From Onthovicinus sp900555545 (GTDB lineage: Bacteria; Bacillota; Clostridia; Oscillospirales; Acutalibacteraceae): DNA of 45,628 nt. Shown piece after piece: positions 25,198 to 32,937 of this stretch. Made by a program: the position numbers and the translations under genes. The notes beneath the pieces were generated by a model, which was not told the DNA's origin, searched no databases, and saw only the letters and a program-made list of their open reading frames with translations. The stretch covers positions 1-45,628 of the forward strand of contig CASFPX010000016.1 of assembly GCA_949296915.1 (NCBI GenBank), read 5' to 3'. Numbering within the stretch: the stretch's first letter is position 1; every line of letters starts with the position of its first letter.

Positions 25198-26088
25198 TTA
25201 TTTGACCAGTCCGTGCTTTTGCAGGACAACTCGCAGCGCCTCGCGTTTGGTATCGCTCATCCGGGTCAACGGCAGGCGGCAGTTGCCGACGCTGATCCCC
25301 ATCATATTCATGGCCTCTTTGACCGGAATGGGGTTTACATCGGAGAAGAGCGCATGGCATAGATCAATGTATTCCAGCTGGAGCGCCCGGCTCTTGGCCG
25401 GATCCCCATCCAGATAACTCATGACCATGTCGTGCATCAGCTGCGGCAAAATGTTGGATACTACAGAGATCACACCTTTTGCCCCCAGGGAGAGGAAGGA
25501 GGTCACCTGATCGTCGTTGCCGGAGTAGACGTCCAGCTTGTCGCCACAGAGCGCCATCGTATCTGCCAGAGCGGAGATATTCCCGTTGGCCTCCTTGATG
25601 CCGCAGATGTTTTCATGCTGTGCAAGCACCTGATAGGTCTGCGGCAGGATATTCAGCCCCGTCCTGCTGGGAACGTTGTAGAGGATAATCGGCGTGTGCA
25701 CGTGGTCTGCAATCGCCGTGTAGTGGGCGATCAGGCCGTCCTGGGAGGTCTTGTTGTAGTAGGGGGTGACGCTGAGCAGGCCATCCACGCCCAGATTTTC
25801 CGCCTCCTGTGAGAGGTAGATGGCATACTGGGTGCTGTTGCTCCCCGTTCCGGCGATGACCGGAACGCGCTTGTTTACATGGTTGACGCAGAACTTGATG
25901 GCGGAGGTGTGCTCCTCATGGGTCAGGCAGGCATCCTCACCCGTCGTTCCACATACAACGATGGCATCCGTTCCGTGTTCAATCTGATAGTCAATGATGG
26001 AGGCGAATGCATCGAAATCAATGTTGCCCTTTTGGTCAAACGGCGTTACGATTGCGACGGCAGAGCCAGTAAATAAAGTGTTTTTCAT
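25198..26088 (-). CDS. dapA: 4-hydroxy-tetrahydrodipicolinate synthase
   Basis: The enzyme condenses pyruvate with aspartate semialdehyde. The 296-residue TIM barrel has GTTGE (47-51), Tyr137 (ILYNVPSRT) and Schiff-base Lys165 (GIKEA), all in place. AAGGAGG precedes the ATG. It lies 36 bp after asd and 22 bp before dapB. Confidence 0.97.
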   Translation of the reverse strand: MKNTLFTGSAVAIVTPFDQKGNIDFDAFASIIDYQIEHGTDAIVVCGTTGEDACLTHEEHTSAIKFCVNHVNKRVPVIAGTGSNSTQYAIYLSQEAENLGVDGLLSVTPYYNKTSQDGLIAHYTAIADHVHTPIILYNVPSRTGLNILPQTYQVLAQHENICGIKEANGNISALADTMALCGDKLDVYSGNDDQVTSFLSLGAKGVISVVSNILPQLMHDMVMSYLDGDPAKSRALQLEYIDLCHALFSDVNPIPVKEAMNMMGISVGNCRLPLTRMSDTKREALRVVLQKHGLVK

Positions 26089-26124
26089 GGTGTTTCCTCC
26101 TTGAAAAAACTTAAAATTTAATGA

Positions 26125-27204
26125 TTAATCCAAATATCCTTCGGCCGCGAGAAGCTCCGCCATCAGGACAGCGCCGCCGGCCGCACCGCGCAGCGTGTTG
26201 TGGGAGAGACAGACGAATTTGTAGTCATACTGCGTGTCCTCGCGCAGGCGGCCGATGGAGATGGCCATGCCGCCCTCGAGATCACGCTGAAGCTTTGTCT
26301 GCGGCAGGTTCTCCTCCTCAAAATAGTGCAGGAACTGCTTGGGAGCGCTGGGGAGATTGAGTTCCTGTGCGCGGCCGGAAAAGTTCTTCCAGATGTTCAG
26401 GATCTGCTCTTTGCTCGGTTTGTTTTCAAAGCGGACAAATACGGCGCCCATGTGACCATTGGAAACGGGTACGCGCAGGCACTGCGCCGTAAAGGCCGGG
26501 GATTTGGCCGGGACGATCTGATCGCCCTCGATCTTGCCCCAAATTTTCAGCGGCTCCTGTTCGGACTTCTCCTCCTCACCGCCGATGAATGGGATGACGT
26601 TGTCAAGGATTTCAGGGAATGTCTCAAACGTCTTACCAGCGCCGGAGATCGCCTGATACGTGCACACCAGCACTTCCTTGACGCCAAACTCGGACAGCGG
26701 GAACAGCGCGGGAACATAGCTCTGCAGGGAGCAGTTGGATTTAACTGCAATAAAGCCGCGCTTTGTGCCAAGGCGCTTCCGCTGGGCGGGGATGATCTGC
26801 GCGTGCTCGGCGTTCAGTTCCGGGATGATCATTGGTACGTCCGGTGTGTGGCGGTTTGCGCTGTTGTTGGAGATGACCGGGCACTCGGCCTTGGCATATG
26901 CTTCCTCCAGCGCCTTAATCTCATCCTTTTTCATATCCACGGCGCAGAAGACGAAGTCGACGGACTTGGCAATCTCGTCGATATCCGCCGTTGCATCCTT
27001 AACGATCATATCGGCCATTGAGGCTGGGATCGGTTTATCCATAGCCCATTTTGCCCCTACGGCATCCTTGTACTTTTTGCCGGCGGAACGCGGGCTGGCC
27101 GCGAGGACCTTGACATGGAACCAGGGGTGGTTCTCCAGAATCGTGGCGAAACGCTGTCCAACCATACCCGTTGCGCCTACGATACCTACGTTGAACTCTT
27201 TCAT
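26125..27204 (-). CDS. asd: Aspartate-semialdehyde dehydrogenase (archaeal/fungal-type)
   Basis: The enzyme makes aspartate semialdehyde from aspartyl phosphate. The 359-residue protein has the NADP loop GIVGATGMVGQRF (7-19) and catalytic Cys158 (KSNCSLQ). Its length and sequence belong to the asd group first described in archaea and fungi and also common in Clostridia, not the classical E. coli type. I chose the ATG at 27204 because AAGGAG is 8 nt upstream. It is the first gene behind the lysine riboswitch. Confidence 0.94.
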   Translation of the reverse strand: MKEFNVGIVGATGMVGQRFATILENHPWFHVKVLAASPRSAGKKYKDAVGAKWAMDKPIPASMADMIVKDATADIDEIAKSVDFVFCAVDMKKDEIKALEEAYAKAECPVISNNSANRHTPDVPMIIPELNAEHAQIIPAQRKRLGTKRGFIAVKSNCSLQSYVPALFPLSEFGVKEVLVCTYQAISGAGKTFETFPEILDNVIPFIGGEEEKSEQEPLKIWGKIEGDQIVPAKSPAFTAQCLRVPVSNGHMGAVFVRFENKPSKEQILNIWKNFSGRAQELNLPSAPKQFLHYFEEENLPQTKLQRDLEGGMAISIGRLREDTQYDYKFVCLSHNTLRGAAGGAVLMAELLAAEGYLD

Positions 27205-27243
27205 ATGCAGCACTCCTTAAAGCTGAAAATATTCTATGACATT

Positions 27244-27266
27244 AAAAAAACCGGTTGCCAACCGGT
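27244..27266 (-). terminator. Riboswitch-controlled terminator before asd
   Basis: On the - strand, ACCGGTT GGC AACCGGT is followed by seven T. It lies between the lysine aptamer and asd and is the expression platform. Confidence 0.88.
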
Positions 27267-27325
27267 CATCAATGCAATATAATAGAAGAAGTTTGAAACG
27301 GCCCCGATGGGCGGCTGATCCGTTC

Positions 27326-27489
27326 GATAGCTCTTCATCATAAAGCAATGATGACAGTTATGCAGTTATTCACGTGCATCCCCAGAAAAAACTTGCCGCA
27401 TTTTTTCTTCGGCATCATTTCCTTTCAAACGACCATCGGACGATTGTGGCAATCTACTGCCGCCTACTCATAAATGATGCGCCTCTATC
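27326..27489 (-). ncRNA. Lysine riboswitch (L-box)
   Basis: Read on the - strand, the conserved L-box elements appear in order: GATAGAGGCGC, ATGAGTAG, TTTGAAAGG, TGCCGAAG, GGGGATGCACGTGAATAA, ACTGTC, and closing GAGCTATC. The first GATAG (27485-27489) pairs with the last CTATC (27326-27330). This is the known lysine-binding aptamer, here followed by a terminator about 60 nt on. Lysine should therefore switch off asd-dapA-dapB-ACT. Confidence 0.95.
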
Positions 27490-27507
27490 AATGACATATT
27501 TGACATT

Positions 27508-27536
27508 ATAATACCATTTGAGCGCGGTGAAGTCAA
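27508..27536 (-). promoter_or_regulatory. Promoter of the lysine operon
   Basis: TTGACT (27531-27536) and TATTAT (27508-27513) on the - strand, 17 bp apart. An overlapping TATAAT at 27505-27510 would give a 20-bp spacer. The transcript would start just before the L-box. Confidence 0.75.
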
Positions 27537-27604
27537 ATGTTTTTTGCATAAACATATGCACCGATGATGTAAAGTTTTTATCAAGACAAAATATAGGAAA
27601 ATGA

Positions 27605-28642
27605 GTGGATAAAATTATGAAAAGAACCGAATTTGGCTATGATTTGCCGCAGGAGTTGATCGCCCAGACCCCCGCCGAACCACGGGATGCCGCACGTATG
27701 CTGGTGTTGGATAGGCGGAGCGGCCATTATGAGGATCGTATTTTTCGTGAACTTGACGATTATCTGCATCCGGGCGACCTGCTGGTTCTGAATGATACCA
27801 AGGTGCTGCCGGCCCGCATTTATGGCGTCAAGGAGGGGACGGGCGCGCACGTGGAATTCCTGCTCCTGACCCCAAAGGGGAACGACGTGTGGGAGGTACT
27901 GGCCGGGCCCGGTAAACGTGCCAAGCCGGGGAGTCGCTTCATCTTTGGTGATGGCCTGATGCAGGCAGAGATCCTGGACGTCGTGCAGGGCGGCAACCGT
28001 CTTGCAAAGCTATCCTATGATGGGAATTTTTACAATGTACTGGAAAAAATAGGTGAGATGCCGCTCCCGCCTTATATTACGCAGAAATTAGAGGATCAGA
28101 GCCAGTATCAGACGATCTATGCGCGTGAGAACGGATCCGCAGCGGCGCCGACAGCTGGGCTGCATTTTACGGACGAACTGTTCGAAAGGCTGGCGCAAAA
28201 AGGCGTCCGCAAAGCTTTTGTCACACTCCACGTGGGCCTTGGGACTTTCCGCCCTGTGAAGGAGGAAAATATTGAGGATCATCTGATGCACTCGGAACAC
28301 TATTATATGCCCGTAGATACGGCGCGTATGATCAATGAGACAAAGGAAAATGGCGGCCGCGTCATCGCCGTGGGGACGACCAGCTGCCGAACCCTCGAAT
28401 CTGTTGCAACATTCAACGGAAAAATTGAGGAGGCCGAAGGGTGGACGGATATCTTCATCTATCCCGGTTATGAGTTTAAGTGCATGGACGGCCTGATTAC
28501 CAATTTCCACCTGCCGGAGAGTACGTTGATTATGTTGGTTTCCGCCTTTTGCGGCTATGATAACACCATGGCGGCCTACCGCCATGCGGTGGAGGAACGT
28601 TATCGATTCTTCAGCTTTGGGGATGCGATGCTGATCCTGTGA
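27605..28642 (+). CDS. queA: tRNA preQ1-34 S-adenosylmethionine ribosyltransferase-isomerase
   Basis: QueA transfers and isomerises the ribosyl part of SAM onto preQ1 in tRNA, giving epoxyqueuosine. The protein is 345 residues from GTG 27605, where AGGA is 6 nt upstream; an ATG at 27617 (341 residues) is possible but lies 18 nt from that SD. Family stretches visible include DLPQELIAQTP, LVLNDTKVLPAR, PTAGLHFT, HVGLGTF and GYEFKCMDGLITNFHLPES. tgt follows after 73 bp, the usual pairing. Confidence 0.95.
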   Translation: MDKIMKRTEFGYDLPQELIAQTPAEPRDAARMLVLDRRSGHYEDRIFRELDDYLHPGDLLVLNDTKVLPARIYGVKEGTGAHVEFLLLTPKGNDVWEVLAGPGKRAKPGSRFIFGDGLMQAEILDVVQGGNRLAKLSYDGNFYNVLEKIGEMPLPPYITQKLEDQSQYQTIYARENGSAAAPTAGLHFTDELFERLAQKGVRKAFVTLHVGLGTFRPVKEENIEDHLMHSEHYYMPVDTARMINETKENGGRVIAVGTTSCRTLESVATFNGKIEEAEGWTDIFIYPGYEFKCMDGLITNFHLPESTLIMLVSAFCGYDNTMAAYRHAVEERYRFFSFGDAMLIL

Positions 28643-28715
28643 TGTATATCCGTATCAGCAGTTGCTCCATTGGATTACATTGAGCCGGTCTGTCCGGCGG
28701 AAATAAGAGGTCGTT

Positions 28716-29846
28716 ATGTATCATTTGATTTTGAAGCGCGGCAACGCCCGCCGCGGCACATTTGAAACACCGCATGGTACGGTCCAAACCCCAGCGTTCA
28801 TGAACGTTGCCACATGCGGCGCGATCAAGGGGGCTGTCTCCTCCTATGATCTGGCCGATTTAAAATGCCAGGTTCAACTGTGCAACACGTACCACCTGCA
28901 TGTGCGGCCCGGGGATGAGCTGGTACACGAGCTCGGCGGCCTGCACCGCTTTACCGGTTGGAAAGGGCCGATCCTCACCGACAGCGGTGGATTCCAGGTG
29001 TTTTCCCTGGCCAAACTACGCAACATCAAGGAGGAGGGGGTCTATTTCTCCTCCCACGTGGACGGCAGGAAGATCTTCATGGGGCCGGAGGAGAGCATGC
29101 GTATCCAGTCCAACCTCGGTTCTACAATCGCCATGGCGTTTGACGAGTGTGTGGAGAATCCGGCAGAATATGCGTATTCCCGCACGTCGTGCGATCGGAC
29201 TTACCGCTGGTTGGTGCGCTGTAAGCAGGAGATGGCACGCCTGAAGGAGTTACCCGGCACCATCAATCCGCAGCAAATGCTTTTTGGCATCAATCAGGGC
29301 TGTACCTATGACGACCTGCGTGTGGAGCACATGAAGCGGATTGCAGAGCTCGATCTGGACGGCTATGCCATTGGCGGGTTGGCGGTCGGCGAGCCCAAGG
29401 AGGATATGTACCGGATTATTTCGGCAGTTGAACCGTATATGCCCGCAGACAAACCGCGATATCTCATGGGCGTGGGAACCCCAGGGAATATCATCGAGGG
29501 TGTCTGGCGCGGTGTGGATCTGTTCGACTGCGTGATGCCCAGCCGCAATGCGCGCCACGGGCATATATTCACTTGGAATGGGATTATCAATCTAAACAAC
29601 AAAAAGTACGAGAAGGATCTGCGGCCGCTGGATGAGTCGTGCAGCTGTCCGACGTGCCGCCGCCATTCGCGCGCCTACATCCGCCACCTCTTTAAAAGTA
29701 AGGAGATGTTGGCCATGCGGCTGTGCGTGATGCATAACCTCTACTTTTATAACACACTGTTGGAACGGATTCGGGAAGCGCTCGATGGGGACACGTTCGA
29801 GCAGTTCCGGCGGCAGTATGTGGATGTGCTGGACACCCGCATTTAA
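28716..29846 (+). CDS. tgt: tRNA-guanine transglycosylase
   Basis: Tgt exchanges guanine-34 of GUN-anticodon tRNAs for preQ1. The 376-residue protein has DSGGFQVFSL (substrate pocket), the nucleophile Asp in LFDCVMPSRNARHG, and the zinc site CSCPTC with a later Cys/His. Its length is normal. With queA it forms the queuosine pair; preQ1 synthesis genes are not in the window. Confidence 0.97.
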   Translation: MYHLILKRGNARRGTFETPHGTVQTPAFMNVATCGAIKGAVSSYDLADLKCQVQLCNTYHLHVRPGDELVHELGGLHRFTGWKGPILTDSGGFQVFSLAKLRNIKEEGVYFSSHVDGRKIFMGPEESMRIQSNLGSTIAMAFDECVENPAEYAYSRTSCDRTYRWLVRCKQEMARLKELPGTINPQQMLFGINQGCTYDDLRVEHMKRIAELDLDGYAIGGLAVGEPKEDMYRIISAVEPYMPADKPRYLMGVGTPGNIIEGVWRGVDLFDCVMPSRNARHGHIFTWNGIINLNNKKYEKDLRPLDESCSCPTCRRHSRAYIRHLFKSKEMLAMRLCVMHNLYFYNTLLERIREALDGDTFEQFRRQYVDVLDTRI

Positions 29847-29862
29847 AAGCGGGTTCTTTATT
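29835..29862 (+). terminator. Weak terminator or attenuator overlapping the tgt end
   Basis: ACCCGC (29835-29840) and GCGGGT (29849-29854) form a 6-bp stem followed by TCTTTATT. It overlaps the tgt stop and lies before the next ATG at 29883, so transcription into that gene may be only partial. Confidence 0.45.
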
Positions 29863-29882
29863 GAAACCTGGGAGAGAAATAT

Positions 29883-30650
29883 ATGGGAACACTCAAGCGA
29901 GGACTCGCCGCGTCACTCGCTGTTCTGTCGTTGGCAGGCGGAACAATCTGGCCATGGGCGGTGCAGGATGGGGAACTGCATCTGGATGGCCAGCGCGGCG
30001 AATCCGAAATATGGGATGAGAGCTTTTATGTCTCGCTGTTGGATGCCGGGATTTCGCCCGGCGGGAGCGGGATTACCTATGCGAGCCTGAATTACCTGAT
30101 TGACGGCAACAGAAAAAATATTTATCTTTATTTTCAGTTTTTGGATGAATCTCCGGAGGATGGGAACAGCGGGACAGTTCAAGTGGCGCTGGCCGATGGA
30201 ACAGTGGTTACGCTCTATACAGATAACCGTGCGGTTTCGGCCGAATGGGGAGAGGTTTCCTATTGTTCGCTGGATCTCGGTGCGTCCGGGGTGTGCCTGG
30301 AGGCGGAGCTTCAGTTCCATACGGTGACACAGGCTAAAGATGCCCTGGAATCCGTCGCCGTCACGATCACGGATCGCGTAGGCCGTCAGACGGGGAGTTG
30401 TACGCTGACGCCGGTGTTTCCGTTGGATCCGGGGGAGACGGTTACGCTCAGTTCGGAGCCCTCCACCAAAGAGACTCGGGAGACTACGACAAAAAAGAAA
30501 TCCTCGCGTGAGAGCACAACCAAGCGCAAAAAGACCACGACAGAGAAATCGTCCAAAAGTTCTACGCGCCGGACGGACAAAGCGCACCACGGAGAAAGAG
30601 GACCCGGAAGTCGAAGAGGGACGCACTGTCAATTATATCGTCTCGGATGA
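29883..30650 (+). CDS. Surface protein, N-terminal part, frameshifted
   Basis: This exported protein of unknown function has a signal peptide (about 1-26), a beta-rich domain (about 30-190) and a Lys/Thr/Ser-rich stalk (KKKSSRESTTKRKKTTTEK region, about 200-235). After STRR (around base 30570) the frame turns into low-quality sequence and stops at 30650. The other half of the stalk and a membrane anchor lie in the +1 frame directly downstream. One extra base within 30566-30572 would explain this: dropping it makes the stalk run smoothly into RTTEKEDPEVEE. It could be a real mutation or a sequencing error. A putative intact gene would cover 29883-30876. GGGAGAG precedes the ATG. Confidence 0.7.
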   Translation: MGTLKRGLAASLAVLSLAGGTIWPWAVQDGELHLDGQRGESEIWDESFYVSLLDAGISPGGSGITYASLNYLIDGNRKNIYLYFQFLDESPEDGNSGTVQVALADGTVVTLYTDNRAVSAEWGEVSYCSLDLGASGVCLEAELQFHTVTQAKDALESVAVTITDRVGRQTGSCTLTPVFPLDPGETVTLSSEPSTKETRETTTKKKSSRESTTKRKKTTTEKSSKSSTRRTDKAHHGERGPGSRRGTHCQLYRLG

Positions 30651-30876
30651 GAGCGAATCGGACTATCGTATTATGACGGCAGCCGTGTGCGCGCTGCTGC
30701 TGATTCTGGTCGTTGCCTGCACCGGCTGGTTCGTACGTCATCTGCTCCACAAGTGTCGAATGAAAAAGGAGGCAGTGCTGAATCATGTCCCTGCGGGCCA
30801 TTCCTCCCCAGATGAACAGGAAGAAAAATTTGACGATGGGCCGGAGGAACCGGAAAGTAATCAGGACACAAAATAA
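30571..30876 (+). pseudogene. Surface protein, C-terminal membrane-anchor part (+1 frame)
   Basis: In frame +1 relative to the gene upstream, the sequence reads GRTKRTTEKEDPEVEEG, then a single strong membrane helix (ALLLILVVACTGWFV) from about base 30690, a basic stop-transfer stretch (HKCRMKK) and an acidic tail. No good start or SD precedes this piece. It fits as the C-terminus of the exported protein above, giving a type-I membrane topology: domain outside, stalk, helix, short cytoplasmic tail. Confidence 0.65.
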
Positions 30877-30922
30877 TCACTCACGGTTCCAACAGAAAAC
30901 ATCTTCCTATAAATTCATAATT

Positions 30923-30956
30923 AAGAAAAAGGCCGTACGCTTGCGGCCTTTTTCTT
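30923..30956 (+). terminator. Terminator after the surface protein
   Basis: AAGAAAAAGGCCG (30923-30935) pairs with CGGCCTTTTTCTT (30944-30956) over 13 bp around an 8-nt loop, with the T-run inside the 3' arm. Confidence 0.82.
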
Positions 30957-30957
30957 A

Positions 30958-31301
30958 TCCTGATAAAAAGCGGCGGATTCAGCACGCTATTTTTAAGAAA
31001 ACGGATACACGTTGTCCCTCAAAAAATTCTGATCTTACACTCTTTTACAGGGGATATTTTTTTGGATGGGTAAGAAACCCTTGGCTTTTCAGCAGCTTGG
31101 CAAGTGGTAACCATTCAGCACAACCCCCGCAATCAGGCAATCCGCTAAATCCCCTCCCGTTGTGATCGATCAATAGGGGGATCTATGGGAATGTCAAGTG
31201 AGTTATAGAGTGTTTGCCTCCGTGGCGGAACACTTGATCCTTTCAAAATCAGTGAAAAATCAAGTGCTCTCTGCGGTCAACCGTCGGGCCTATCTGAAGG
31301 C
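30958..31301. other. Intergenic stretch without a supported gene
   Basis: This gap of about 340 bp lies before the tRNA-Lys terminator. Two short open stretches exist: 31198-31311 (+, GTG start, 37 codons) and a roughly 31-codon frame on the - strand with GGGAGGGG before a TTG. Neither has a recognised product. A CACTTGAT / ATCAAGTG inverted repeat lies around 31231-31266. I see no RNA gene or mobile element here. Confidence 0.5.
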
Positions 31302-31345
31302 AAAAAAATAACTCCGCACCGGATATACTGCATCCGCTGCGGAGT
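31302..31345 (-). terminator. Terminator of tRNA-Lys
   Basis: On the - strand, right after the CCA end, ACTCCGCAGCGGAT pairs with ATCCGGTGCGGAGT (one mismatch) and is followed by TTATTTTTTT. Confidence 0.85.
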
Positions 31346-31421
31346 TGGTGATCCATCGGAGATTCGAACTCCGGACACCTTGATTAAAAGTCAAGTGCTC
31401 TGCCAACTGAGCTAATGGATC
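31346..31421 (-). tRNA. tRNA-Lys (anticodon TTT)
   Basis: A 76-nt cloverleaf on the - strand: acceptor GATCCAT / ATGGATC, D-arm AGCTCAGTTGGCAGAGC, anticodon arm CTTGA-CTTTTAA-TCAAG with TTT at 34-36, T-arm GGAGTTCGAATCTCC (31366-31376 region), discriminator A and an encoded CCA. It has its own promoter and terminator. Confidence 0.97.
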
Positions 31422-31456
31422 ATATCAAGCACAGTGCTTCACAAGAGCGCCTAATT

Positions 31457-31485
31457 ATGATATACCAAAAACTGCCGGTTGTCAA
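31457..31485 (-). promoter_or_regulatory. Promoter of tRNA-Lys
   Basis: TTGACA (31480-31485) and TATCAT (31457-31462) on the - strand with a 17-bp spacer, about 35 bp upstream of the tRNA 5' end. Confidence 0.75.
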
Positions 31486-31563
31486 TAAAAGAATCTGCTT
31501 TTTTTCTTTTTCTTGCAAAATGCACGCGGAAAAAATTTCTTTCAAAATTTTTTGTACCTTTTG

Positions 31564-31592
31564 TTGACCTATATCTGAAAATAAAGTAGAAT
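31564..31592 (+). promoter_or_regulatory. Promoter of the 223-residue unknown gene
   Basis: TTGACC (31564-31569) and TAGAAT (31587-31592), 17 bp apart, with a leader of about 95 nt to the ATG at 31693. The rest of the gap 31422-31692 is AT-rich, with no gene seen. Confidence 0.65.
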
Positions 31593-31692
31593 ATTATCGA
31601 GTTTATTTTTGATTCAATAGGGAAATGGCCTTTTCTGATATTTGGATCCGGTATAGGGATCAAAATTACAATTAGTAGGAGCAATCGTAAAA

Positions 31693-32364
31693 ATGAAACG
31701 TCTGATGGAATTTGTTCCCTGGGATATCATTCCTTATCCCGAGGGTTTCTTATATATTGCACGTGAAAATCGATTCAAGCGGGAAGGCTCAGTCGTCTTT
31801 CGCGCTTTTGAGGCGGAGTCACGGGCATTTTTTAATGTATCCAAACGTGCCTATTTTATGTGCAAATTCGGCCCTGCCTATGAGGAGGTCTGCCGCCAAT
31901 TGAGCGATTTGGTCACCTGTGAGGCGGCCAACATGGGCAAAGCGGGGAGTGCGGTGATTTACCCGGGAGGGGAGTTGGGCTTTTTTACAAAAGAGGGGGA
32001 GCTCTCCTCAACCTCCCAACTGATCTATCACGACAATTTTGCACGGGGGATTGCCATGGATCGCGACGGGTTCTGGAGCGTTGTTCCAAATGGAAACTCT
32101 GTCATTAAATATTCGCCGCGGTTGCGCAGGGTCGTATTTCGGATCGGATCGAGTACCTCGTCCACTTTTGAACGGCCGGTACATATTTCGCGTTCGGAGA
32201 GCTTTTTGTATGTAAGCAATGAGCGTGGGTGCAACGTTCGCAGTGTAAATATGGAGACGTATGCCGTCAAGGATCACCGCCGTTTCTCCGAGCCGGTGTA
32301 CCGCTACTTCCGCAGCGCCAAACAGGAGTTTGTCGTACTCAGTTCGGGGGTATATATTTTATAA
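31693..32364 (+). CDS. Unknown 223-residue protein, possibly beta-propeller-like
   Basis: I do not recognise this gene. The product has no signal peptide or membrane segment. It begins MKRLMEFVPWD and contains stretches such as ARGIAMDRDGFWSVVPNGNS and SRSESFLYVSNERG that look like NHL/beta-propeller blades (a hydrophobic strand, Asp-Gly turn, then an aromatic strand). It is too short for a full propeller, so it may be a half or a multimer. AGGAG lies 11 nt before the ATG. It stands alone, between its own promoter and a terminator at 32467. Confidence 0.75.
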   Translation: MKRLMEFVPWDIIPYPEGFLYIARENRFKREGSVVFRAFEAESRAFFNVSKRAYFMCKFGPAYEEVCRQLSDLVTCEAANMGKAGSAVIYPGGELGFFTKEGELSSTSQLIYHDNFARGIAMDRDGFWSVVPNGNSVIKYSPRLRRVVFRIGSSTSSTFERPVHISRSESFLYVSNERGCNVRSVNMETYAVKDHRRFSEPVYRYFRSAKQEFVVLSSGVYIL

Positions 32365-32466
32365 TGTTGTTTTCTTTACTGTTTATATGGATATTGAAGT
32401 GCCACGGGCTTCAGAAAATGGGGGAGTCGGTTTAACCAATTGGTACTGGAGACAAGAGACAAAACC

Positions 32467-32498
32467 AAAAGCGGAGCGCCGTAAGACGCTCCGCTTTA
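32467..32498. terminator. Terminator between convergent genes
   Basis: AAAGCGGAGCG (32468-32478) pairs with CGCTCCGCTTT (32487-32497) around an 8-nt loop, flanked by A-rich and T-containing ends. It can act for the unknown gene (+) and for rpmB (-). Confidence 0.75.
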
Positions 32499-32520
32499 GT
32501 CTCATCTTTTGTACGCCGGA

Positions 32521-32709
32521 TCAGACAGCGCGTGTAACCTTACCCGAACGAAGGCAGCGGGTGCAGGCATAAACCCTGCGGGGAGAACCGTTGACAACCG
32601 CCTTGACGCGTTTGACGTTCGGCTTCCAAGTCCTGTTAGAGCGCCTGTGGGAATGTGATACCTTTATGCCAAAAGACACATCCTTGCCGCAATACTCACA
32701 TTTTGCCAT
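32521..32709 (-). CDS. rpmB: Ribosomal protein L28
   Basis: This 62-residue bL28 of the large ribosomal subunit is basic, with the start MAKCEYCGKD, SHSHRRSNRTWKPN and the C-terminal VYACTRCLRSG. The CxxC pairs (Cys4/Cys7 and a C-terminal pair) mark the zinc-binding form. AAGGAGG precedes the ATG. Confidence 0.96.
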   Translation of the reverse strand: MAKCEYCGKDVSFGIKVSHSHRRSNRTWKPNVKRVKAVVNGSPRRVYACTRCLRSGKVTRAV

Positions 32710-32755
32710 GTGTCAGCACCTCCTTAAAAGTGAAACATGAACGTTAACCTAAAAT

Positions 32756-32784
32756 ATATTATCAGATTTTTACTCTGATTGCAA
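32756..32784 (-). promoter_or_regulatory. Promoter of rpmB
   Basis: TTGCAA (32779-32784) and TAATAT (32756-32761) on the - strand, 17 bp apart. Confidence 0.7.
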
Positions 32785-32853
32785 GTGCTTTTTTCGATTT
32801 TTCATAGGAACTTCTGTTTTTATGGGAATTCTGCAGATCTGGGTGGCTTTTGC

Positions 32854-32906
32854 TTGCATTTTACCGGAGAATATAGTATAATCTGAAAGTATATGAACAT
32901 TTGTGC
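32854..32906 (+). promoter_or_regulatory. recA promoter with possible LexA (SOS) box
   Basis: TTGCAT (32854-32859) and TATAAT (32877-32882) are 17 bp apart. GAACATTTGTGC (32895-32906) just downstream resembles the Firmicutes SOS box GAAC-N4-GTTC with one change (G for T). Damage control of recA is expected; this box is a candidate only. Confidence 0.65.
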
Positions 32907-32937
32907 CCGGATTTTCCGGCGTGATGGAGGAAAGAAT

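Noticed and set aside
31040..31165. Short - strand frame reading PDCGGCAEWLPLAKLL with GGGAGGGG upstream of a TTG
   Set aside because: The SD spacing is tolerable, but the frame is only about 31 codons, needs a TTG start, and has no family match. Chance is likely.
31231..31290. Possible tRNA-Lys duplicate used as an attachment site
   Set aside because: Only 11 bases (TCAAGTGCTCT) are shared with the tRNA, and no integrase or element lies nearby.
31198..31311. 37-codon + strand frame ending in AYLKAKK
   Set aside because: It starts with GTG without a convincing SD, matches no family I know, and overlaps the tRNA-Lys terminator. It may be a gene remnant, but support is too weak.
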